In this document: positions 1 to 5,475 of the stretch, in pieces
Position numbering within the stretch: the stretch's first letter is position 1
Layout: each line of letters opens with the position of its first letter
Assembly: GCA_043730365.1 (NCBI GenBank)
Contig: JAYTKJ010000287.1
Location: 1 to 8,639, forward strand
Length of the DNA stretch: 8,639 nt
Direction of reading: 5' to 3'
From: VFZP01 sp043730365
GTDB lineage: Bacteria; Acidobacteriota; Terriglobia; Bryobacterales; Bryobacteraceae
Made by a program: the position numbers and the translations under genes
The notes under the pieces: generated by a model
Told to the model about the DNA's origin: nothing
The model's input: only the letters and a program-made list of their open reading frames with translations
Databases searched by the model: none

Positions 1-1057
1 GCGACAGCGCGGGCTCGATCTTGGTGCGCGGCACCACGCCGTCCTGCACGTAGTAGTTCGGTGAAACCCGCCCCACCGCGCCAAAAGCATTCTTGCGGCC
101 CTTCCAAAGCAGGTCCCGTTCTTCGGCGGACTTGGCGATGCGGAATTCCCGCGCGTGGCAGCCCAAGCAGACTTGGCGAATTTGCTCGGCCTGCTCTTCC
201 ACCTGCTCGGTGAGCCCTTCGAGCTCAATCAGCAGCACCGCCTCGGCATCCATCGGGAATCCGGCGTGCGTGGCTTCCTCCACCATCCGCAACATCACAC
301 CATCGAGCATCTCAACAGCCACCGGCGTGATGGACTGGCGCGTGATTTCCGCTACGGTGAGACCGCAATCGGCCGCGCGATCATAGATGACCAGAATCGT
401 CTTGACCGCCTCAGTTTGGCGCATCAGCCGCACGATCACCTTGGTAACCAGCGCCATTGTGCCTTCCGAGCCCGTAAACAAACCCGCCACGTCGTACCCG
501 GGCAGGTCCGTCATCTTGCCGCCGGTCTCCACCACGCGGCCGTCCATCAGCACCATTTCGAGCCCAAGCACGTGATTGGTGGTCACGCCATAAGCCAGCG
601 TGTGCGGCCCGCCAGCGTTCTCGCTGACGTTGCCGCCGATCGTACAGGCCCGCTGGCTGGACGGATCGGGTGCATAGAAATACTTATCGCTCTGCACGGC
701 CAGCGACATATCGAGATTGACTACACCCGGCTGCACCACCATGCGTTCGTTCAACAAATCGATCTCGAGAATTCGATTCATCCGCGCGAAGGCCACCGTC
801 AAACCGCCGGCCCGCGGAATCGCCCCGCCGCTCAGCCCCGTTCCTGCTCCTCGCCCTACCAGCGGAATCCGGTGAGCGCGCGTGATGTTGACGACACCCA
901 CCACGTCTTCGGTCGAGCCAGGAAACACCACCATCTCAGGGCGCGCCTTGTCCACGCCTCCGTCGTATTCATACAGCGAAAGATCTTCCGCACGATCCAG
1001 GCAACGTTGCGGCCCAAGCAGCGCAATCAGTTCCTGTTTGGCAGCGGCGGCTATCAC
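1..1057 (-). CDS. glcD: GlcD-type FAD-linked oxidase (glycolate oxidase subunit / D-2-hydroxyacid dehydrogenase), C-terminus outside window
   Basis: This is a flavoprotein of the GlcD/vanillyl-alcohol-oxidase fold that oxidises 2-hydroxyacids such as glycolate or D-lactate, probably in the cytoplasm or at the inner membrane face. The visible 352 residues contain the FAD-binding (PCMH) domain: RGAGTGLSGGA at about residues 69-79, APDPSSQ at 129-135, TIGGNVSENAGGP at 139-151 and the GSEGT loop at 196-200. The start of the C-terminal oxidase domain follows, with WKGRKNAFGA near 318-327. Family members are about 460-500 aa, so roughly 110-150 residues lie beyond the left edge. The start is GTG at 1057-1055. 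An in-frame TGA lies just upstream, a GAGG lies 7 nt before the GTG, and the GTGA overlaps the stop of the thioredoxin gene, so the two are probably translationally coupled. A chance-looking CLGCH motif occurs at 297-301. Substrate and partners (GlcE/GlcF) cannot be seen here. Confidence 0.93.
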   Translation of the reverse strand, partial: MIAAAAKQELIALLGPQRCLDRAEDLSLYEYDGGVDKARPEMVVFPGSTEDVVGVVNITRAHRIPLVGRGAGTGLSGGAIPRAGGLTVAFARMNRILEIDLLNERMVVQPGVVNLDMSLAVQSDKYFYAPDPSSQRACTIGGNVSENAGGPHTLAYGVTTNHVLGLEMVLMDGRVVETGGKMTDLPGYDVAGLFTGSEGTMALVTKVIVRLMRQTEAVKTILVIYDRAADCGLTVAEITRQSITPVAVEMLDGVMLRMVEEATHAGFPMDAEAVLLIELEGLTEQVEEQAEQIRQVCLGCHAREFRIAKSAEERDLLWKGRKNAFGAVGRVSPNYYVQDGVVPRTKIEPALS

Positions 1058-1599
1058 AACAGCGCCTCAAGCGACTTGATGAATTTGGGATCCATCCAGT
1101 TCTTGCGTCCCACTATTTTCTCTACCACCCGGCCGTCCCGCCCGATCACGTAGGTTTCCGGGTATCGATAGGTTGAATAGGAATCGGAGACGGTCATCGC
1201 GGGGTCGTGGGAAGTGGGAAAGGTCACGCCATACCGCTTCAAGAAGCTTTTATACTTTTCAGGATTCTTGTCCACGCTGATCCCGAGCAACACGACTCCC
1301 TGCTCTTTCAATTGCCGATGCAACTGCTCCATGGAAGGAGTCTCCTCGCGGCAGGGCTGGCACCATGACGCCCAGAAATTCAGGATCAGCACTTTGCCGC
1401 CAAAACTGGCGCGCGTCAACGTGCGGCCATCCTCGGTCACCACGGAAAACTCCGGGGCTGGGTCTCCGGCATTGATGCTGCGATCGCGCAAGGCGTCCCA
1501 CATCAGGAGCGAAGCGGCCAGCATGCCGGCCCCGATCACGAGGGGCAGCGTACGATCCAACACAGAGGACGGGCGAACGGCGGCAACAGCTTGCGACAT
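1054..1599 (-). CDS. Membrane-anchored TlpA/ResA-like thioredoxin-fold protein
   Basis: A 181-aa thiol-disulfide oxidoreductase, probably tethered in the inner membrane with its thioredoxin domain in the periplasm. This family reduces apocytochrome c cysteines or other exported thiols. One hydrophobic segment (about residues 16-36, LPLVIGAGMLAASLLMW) is followed by a TlpA/AhpC-type domain: GDPAPEF at 45-51, the active site WCQPC with Cys80 and Cys83, GISVDKNPEKY at 106-116 and the cis-proline in YPETY (Pro147). The chosen start is ATG 1599. It lies 13 nt downstream of a TAAAAT box and places the membrane segment normally. An in-frame ATG at 1647 would add 16 residues but would run into the divergent promoter region. 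The gene overlaps the downstream glcD by 4 bp (GTGA). Why a periplasmic thioredoxin should be coupled to a GlcD oxidase is not obvious. TlpA-like assignment is firm; the exact client is unknown. Confidence 0.92.
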   Translation of the reverse strand: MSQAVAAVRPSSVLDRTLPLVIGAGMLAASLLMWDALRDRSINAGDPAPEFSVVTEDGRTLTRASFGGKVLILNFWASWCQPCREETPSMEQLHRQLKEQGVVLLGISVDKNPEKYKSFLKRYGVTFPTSHDPAMTVSDSYSTYRYPETYVIGRDGRVVEKIVGRKNWMDPKFIKSLEALL

Positions 1600-1612
1600 G
1601 GGTCTGAATTCG

Positions 1613-1618
1613 ATTTTA
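1613..1618 (-). promoter_or_regulatory. Putative -10 box (TAAAAT) for the thioredoxin-glcD unit
   Basis: TAAAAT read on the minus strand lies 13 nt before the ATG at 1599 in the 64-bp divergent intergenic region. Transcription would begin only a few bases before the start codon, and no good Shine-Dalgarno sequence precedes it. I see no convincing -35 element. The call rests on position and on similar boxes before other unit-leading genes in this window. Confidence 0.35.
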
Positions 1619-1648
1619 CTAGGAATCCCGCCGCCCTGCTCCGGCATC

Positions 1649-1654
1649 TACAAT
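1649..1654 (+). promoter_or_regulatory. Putative -10 box (TACAAT) for the pterin operon, leaderless-type
   Basis: TACAAT (preceded by C, giving CTACAAT) ends 9 nt before the ATG at 1664. Transcription from it would begin at or within about 3 nt of the start codon, and no Shine-Dalgarno sequence is present. This suggests a leaderless or nearly leaderless mRNA. No TTGACA-like -35 is visible at 16-18 bp spacing. The same 7-mer precedes the gene at 3160 at nearly the same distance. Confidence 0.5.
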
Positions 1655-1663
1655 GAAGTCGTT

Positions 1664-2092
1664 ATGTTTATCACCCGCAAGGCGGAATTCTCCGCTTCTC
1701 ACGCCTGCCGGTTGTCAACGGCGAGCGACGCCCGGAATCGCGAAATTTATGGCGACGCGGCCAACCCTCGCGGCCACGGTCACAACTACGTGTTTGAGGT
1801 GACCCTGGAAGGCGAGCCTGACCCGGTCACGGGCATGATTGTCGATCTCAAAGAGGTAAAGGATATTTTGAATCGCGAAGTGGTTGAGCCGTTTGACCAT
1901 CGGTTCCTCAACTACGAAGTGGCGCCCTTTGATCACGTCGTGCCCACGACGGAGAACGTGGCGATCGAAATCTGGCGGCGTCTCGAGCCCAGGTTCCAGA
2001 CCGGTCCGGCTCGCCTCGCCAACGTCAGATTGTGGGAGACTGACGATTTATTCGTCGACTACGCAGGACGAGGAGAAAGAGCGCGCCCGTGA
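1664..2092 (+). CDS. 6-pyruvoyl-tetrahydropterin synthase (PTPS/QueD, COG0720) paralog 1, catalytic Cys replaced
   Basis: A 142-aa T-fold protein of the family that converts dihydroneopterin triphosphate to 6-pyruvoyl- or 6-carboxy-tetrahydropterin. The three zinc-binding histidines are present: His13 in FSASH, and His38 and His40 in RGHGHNY. The pterin-anchoring parts are TTEN (95-98) and Glu125 in LWETDD. The Asp-His pair of the catalytic triad is intact in PFDHRFLN (Asp78-His79). However, the position that holds the catalytic Cys in PTPS (GKCNNP in paralog 2 and in the animal enzyme) reads GDAANP here, with Ala32. A cysteine at 15, two residues after zinc ligand His13, could be a displaced nucleophile. 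The closest resemblance is to animal-type PTPS-I (five residues between the Cys position and HGH) rather than E. coli QueD. ATG 1664 follows a TACAAT box by 9 nt with no Shine-Dalgarno sequence. The stop overlaps the next gene (GTGA). The family is secure; the reaction catalysed alone is not. Confidence 0.9.
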   Translation: MFITRKAEFSASHACRLSTASDARNREIYGDAANPRGHGHNYVFEVTLEGEPDPVTGMIVDLKEVKDILNREVVEPFDHRFLNYEVAPFDHVVPTTENVAIEIWRRLEPRFQTGPARLANVRLWETDDLFVDYAGRGERARP

Positions 2093-2525
2093 TCCGCCTC
2101 ACTCGTCAGTACAAATTCGCCGCCTCCCACCGCTTGCACTCGGAGGCCCTCTCGGAAGAGGAAAACCAGCGAGTCTACGGCAAGTGCAACAACCCGTACG
2201 GCCACGGACATGACTATGTGCTGCAAGTGGTGACGCGTGGGCCGGTGAACCCCGAAACCGGGTTGATGGTCCATCTGGGCACGCTTGACGCCTTCGTCGG
2301 CCGGGCTGTGCTGGACGCCATGCGGAACAACAACCTCAACGATCTGGCGGATTTTAAGACTTTGGTTCCCACCACCGAAAACCTAGCTGTGGTGGCTGAG
2401 CAACACCTGCGCGCCGGATGGGCGGGTGCTTTCCCGGACCACGGCACAGTAGCCCTGGTTGGAGTACGTGTGCTGGAGACCGCACGGAATTCGTTTGAAT
2501 CATCCGGTGTGAGAAACGAGAGAAC

Positions 2526-2529
<4 letters not shown>
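2089..2529 (+). CDS. 6-pyruvoyl-tetrahydropterin synthase (PTPS/QueD, COG0720) paralog 2, Asp-His pair replaced
   Basis: A 146-aa second member of the PTPS/QueD family, directly following and overlapping paralog 1 by 4 bp. Zinc ligands are His14 (FAASH), His39 and His41 (YGHGHDY). The catalytic cysteine is present as Cys33 in YGKCNNP, close to the animal PTPS sequence. TTEN at 95-98 and Glu130 in VLETA match the pterin-binding positions. What is missing is the catalytic Asp-His: where paralog 1 has PFDHRFLN, this protein has AMRNNNLN (77-84), so Asp becomes Arg79 and His becomes Asn80. It carries a longer, less conserved stretch at about 108-125 and a short tail after 135. Start is GTG 2089, with AGGAGA at 2071-2076 about 12 nt upstream. 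Its stop overlaps folE as ATGA. Alone it would be predicted to be poorly active or inactive; together with paralog 1 it could supply the missing Cys. Family membership is secure, function inferred. Confidence 0.9.
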
Positions 2530-3137
<608 letters not shown>

Positions 3138-3145
3138 CGTTTCGC

Positions 3146-3151
3146 TACAAT
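3146..3151 (+). promoter_or_regulatory. Putative -10 box (TACAAT) for the gene at 3160, leaderless-type
   Basis: CTACAAT occurs again here, ending 8 nt before the ATG at 3160 and only 9 nt after the folE stop. A GCGACA at 3121-3126 is a weak -35 candidate with 19-bp spacing. A small perfect inverted repeat, TAGCG-TTT-CGCTA (3135-3147), spans the folE stop and touches the box. Initiation would give little or no 5' leader. Confidence 0.45.
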
Positions 3152-3159
3152 ATCGGGGA

Positions 3160-3522
3160 ATGCTTGACTTTCGCCAGTTCGAAGCGGCAGACCCGTTTGG
3201 TCTCACCTGGAACGTCAAATTTCTCTGGCAGCAGAACGCTATTTCCATCCGCCACGCCGATGCGGTGGACTGTAAATTCGTGGCGACCGGCGGCGAGACC
3301 AAAGACGAAAAAGTGATTGCGATGCCCCACCCGTTGCTCAATGCCTTGAGCGGTAAGTTGGGACGGGCGCTCAATGATTCCTGGTGCTCAAAGCTCGCCG
3401 CGTTCCATCTCAAGAAACTCATCGAGACCGGCGAGGATTTTGAGAAAGCCCTCATCACCATGACGGCAGCAGACCTTGATCAAGCCAATCAAGCTCTGGA
3501 AGCGTCCCGCGTCAGGGCCTAG
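3160..3522 (+). CDS. Conserved protein of unknown function, 120 aa
   Basis: I do not recognise an established domain. The protein is small, soluble and mixed in charge, with no signal peptide or membrane segment. The N-terminal half (DPFGLTWNVKFLWQQNAISI at about residues 11-30, then a short VDCKFVATGG stretch) looks like beta-strands. The C-terminal half (about 54-115: HPLLNALSGKLGR, then SWCSKLAAFHLKKLIETGED and a final helix) looks helical. My recollection is that acidobacterial genomes contain similar small proteins with DPFG, QNAISIRHAD and LHLKxxIETGED-like segments, but this is memory, not a search. It begins 22 bp after folE behind its own TACAAT box, so it may be transcribed both with the pterin operon and independently. 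GGGGA directly abuts the ATG, too close for a normal Shine-Dalgarno. Codon usage resembles its neighbours, so I take it as a real gene. Confidence 0.75.
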   Translation: MLDFRQFEAADPFGLTWNVKFLWQQNAISIRHADAVDCKFVATGGETKDEKVIAMPHPLLNALSGKLGRALNDSWCSKLAAFHLKKLIETGEDFEKALITMTAADLDQANQALEASRVRA

Positions 3523-3561
3523 CCTTTGGTCATGTAGGCTATGCTGGAGGGCATCCTGCCG

Positions 3562-3567
3562 AGGAGG
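3562..3567 (+). promoter_or_regulatory. Shine-Dalgarno AGGAGG that decides the GTG start at 3577
   Basis: A perfect AGGAGG lies 9 nt before GTG 3577. An in-frame ATG at 3541 would start upstream of it but has no ribosome binding site, and the extra 12 residues would precede the signal peptide. The start at 3577 is therefore preferred. Confidence 0.7.
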
Positions 3568-3576
3568 CCCCCGATC

Positions 3577-5475
3577 GTGAACATAGTTTTACCGGTCTTG
3601 CTTGTTTTCACCTCCGCCGCGGTGGCGGAGGATGCAGATTTGTTCACCATCCTTCGCGCCGGTGATCTCGGCGCTCTGCAACGGTCTCTCGCCGCCGGCG
3701 CGGATGCGAACAGCGCTGACAGTCGCGGCACGACGGCGCTTCACTACGCCGCCATGTACTCCAGCCCTGAGGCCATGACTTTGCTCATCGAAGCGGGCGC
3801 GCGCGTGAATGCCGCCAATCGGGCCGGGGTGACGCCGCTCTTCACCGCCCTCGGCGATCTGACAAAAGTTCGTTTGCTCGTCGAAAAGGGCGCAGACGTA
3901 AACGCAAAGGCTGCCGAGGGACGGTTGCCGGTTCGCAATGCCGCCTCGCTGCCTTCCGGCGCGCCGGTGGTCGAGTATCTATTGTCGAAGGGAGCCAAGC
4001 CCGATACCGCCACCCTCAGCGGCGCGATCGCTCGGGGGAACCTGCCACTGGCCCAGCGCCTGATCGCAGCCGGAGTGAGTCCTTCGCCCACCGCATACAT
4101 TTCCGCGGCCGGGTCCGGCATTCCTGCACTCCTGCGCCTCGTTCTGGATCAGACCAAAGCCCTCGGCAGTCCAGACGCGCAGTCCCAACGAACGGCGCTG
4201 ATGAATGCGGCCTATTTTGGACCAGCTGCCAGCTTGGAGTTGCTTCTCGATCGGCAGGCCGAAGTCGACGCCAAAGACAATCGGGGCCATACCGCATTGA
4301 TGCATGCCGCCGGCAGTGACCTGTCAGAACCTGCCATCATCAAACTTCTCCTCTGGAAGAATGCCGATCCCACGCTCAAAGACCAACGCGGCGACACGGC
4401 CCTGGCGCTGGCCCGTCGGCGCGGCGACACAGCGAAGACCGCGGCCCTCGGCGCGGAGCCGGAAGCCGCCGAAGATTCGACTGCGCCGGCCACCCAGCCA
4501 CTTTCCTCCGTCCGCTCTTCGGTGGAGCGAGCGCTGCGGCTCTTCGATATCGCCGCGCCGGGCTTCTTCAAAGCCAACGCCTGCATCTCGTGTCATCACC
4601 AATCGATTCCGCAAATGGCCACGGCCAAGGCTCGCGCGGCCGGAATTGCGCCGGATGAGCAAGCGGCCAAGGCTCGCGGCAAGTCCGTGCTGGCCATTTG
4701 GGGCGGCGAAGTGGACCGCATGTGGCAAAGCTCATGTGCTGTGGGCGGCGGCGCCACTGCGACGATGACGTATGGCTTGGTGGGTCTGGGTGTCGAACAA
4801 CAGCCGGCTGATTCAGTGATCGACGCGGTTGTGAATTGTCTAACCACCGCGCAAGCCCCGAATGGAAGCTGGCTTCTAAGCGATGTCCGCCAGCCCCTCG
4901 GGATGGACCCTGTTAAGTACACCGCCCTTGCCATCCGGGCGCTGCAGTTGTATCCACTGCCCGGCCGGCGGGATGAATTCAAAGCCAGAATCAAGAGCGC
5001 GCGGGAGTTCCTTTTGTCAGCCTCTCCGCGTGAGACGCAAGCGATGGCGTTTCAGGTTCTAGGCCTGAAGTGGGCTGGAGCTGATTCGGCCGCCATCACA
5101 AAGGCGGCCGGCAAGCTAGCGGCCTCGCAGCGCGCCGACGGTGGATGGCCGCAGCTCTCTTCGATGCAATCGGATGCGTATGCCACCGGCCAGGCTATGT
5201 GGGGGTTGTATGAAGGCGCCGGCGTTCCTAAGACCGATACCGCGTGGTTGCGCGGCGCTCACTACCTCCGCACTACCCAGCAGGTTGACGGCTCCTGGCA
5301 TGTTCGGTCGCGAGGCTTCGGCTTCCAGCCGTACCGCGAAACAGGTTTCCCGCACGGCCATGATCAATGGATCTCCTCGGCCGCCACTGGCTTTGCGGTG
5401 ATGGCCCTGGCTCCGCTCATCGAGCCAGCAGCACCTATCGCCGCACGGGCCGGCGGGGCGGCGGAACAACGCTGA
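3577..5475 (+). CDS. Exported ankyrin-repeat protein with one CXXCH haem site and a squalene-cyclase-like repeat domain
   Basis: A 632-aa protein with three parts. Residues 1-17 (MNIVLPVLLVFTSAAVA, then EDADLF) form a likely signal peptide with a VxA-type cleavage site, though its n-region lacks a positive charge; the alternative ATG at 3541 would add two arginines. About 20-290 are ankyrin repeats, with clear units such as RGTTALHYAAMYSSPEAMTL, AGVTPLFTAL and NRGHTALMHAAG. After an acidic and proline-rich linker comes CISCHH (Cys336, Cys339, His340), a c-type haem attachment motif, which fits periplasmic export. Residues 375-610 resemble the alpha/alpha-barrel of squalene-hopene cyclase and prenyltransferase repeats, with QW-like motifs at 426 (QAPNGSW), 518 (QRADGGW) and 569 (QVDGSW). 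I see no DxDD acid motif, so it is probably not a terpene cyclase. Cys387 and Cys421 might form a disulfide. The role is unknown; protein binding plus redox sensing is a guess. The 3' end overlaps the convergent transglycosylase gene by 41 bp. Confidence 0.9.
   Translation: MNIVLPVLLVFTSAAVAEDADLFTILRAGDLGALQRSLAAGADANSADSRGTTALHYAAMYSSPEAMTLLIEAGARVNAANRAGVTPLFTALGDLTKVRLLVEKGADVNAKAAEGRLPVRNAASLPSGAPVVEYLLSKGAKPDTATLSGAIARGNLPLAQRLIAAGVSPSPTAYISAAGSGIPALLRLVLDQTKALGSPDAQSQRTALMNAAYFGPAASLELLLDRQAEVDAKDNRGHTALMHAAGSDLSEPAIIKLLLWKNADPTLKDQRGDTALALARRRGDTAKTAALGAEPEAAEDSTAPATQPLSSVRSSVERALRLFDIAAPGFFKANACISCHHQSIPQMATAKARAAGIAPDEQAAKARGKSVLAIWGGEVDRMWQSSCAVGGGATATMTYGLVGLGVEQQPADSVIDAVVNCLTTAQAPNGSWLLSDVRQPLGMDPVKYTALAIRALQLYPLPGRRDEFKARIKSAREFLLSASPRETQAMAFQVLGLKWAGADSAAITKAAGKLAASQRADGGWPQLSSMQSDAYATGQAMWGLYEGAGVPKTDTAWLRGAHYLRTTQQVDGSWHVRSRGFGFQPYRETGFPHGHDQWISSAATGFAVMALAPLIEPAAPIAARAGGAAEQR
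3611..3631 (+). repeat. Perfect 8-bp inverted repeat with 5-nt loop early in the ankyrin/haem gene
   Basis: CCTCCGCC (3611-3618) and GGCGGAGG (3624-3631) are exact reverse complements around GCGGT. The hairpin would form in the mRNA about 35-55 nt after the GTG start, over the codons of the signal-peptide cleavage region. No T-run follows, so it is not a standard terminator. It may be incidental to Ala-rich coding. Confidence 0.5.
5435..5475. other. 41-bp tail-to-tail overlap of two coding regions
   Basis: The stop of the ankyrin/haem gene (TGA 5473-5475) lies inside the transglycosylase gene, whose own stop is at 5437-5435 on the other strand. The last 13 residues of the transglycosylase are read antisense to the last codons of the ankyrin protein. 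There is no room for an intergenic terminator between the two converging genes. Confidence 0.9.

Noticed and set aside
155..1153. A 332-codon open frame on the plus strand, rich in His and Arg
   Set aside because: It lies antisense to glcD and the end of the thioredoxin gene, whose protein motifs are unmistakable. Its composition (very high His, Arg, Gln) is that of a shadow frame in GC-rich DNA.
1214..1663. Upstream in-frame extension of PTPS paralog 1
   Set aside because: The frame is open only because it runs antisense to the thioredoxin gene. PTPS homology begins at ATG 1664, next to the TACAAT box.
3541..3576. ATG start 12 codons upstream for the ankyrin/haem protein
   Set aside because: There is no ribosome binding site before it, while AGGAGG sits 9 nt before GTG 3577. 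I keep it as a weaker alternative because its two arginines would improve the signal peptide n-region.
4579..5475. Functional squalene-hopene or other terpene cyclase
   Set aside because: QW-like repeats are present but no DxDD catalytic motif is visible, and the domain is shorter than a full two-barrel cyclase.
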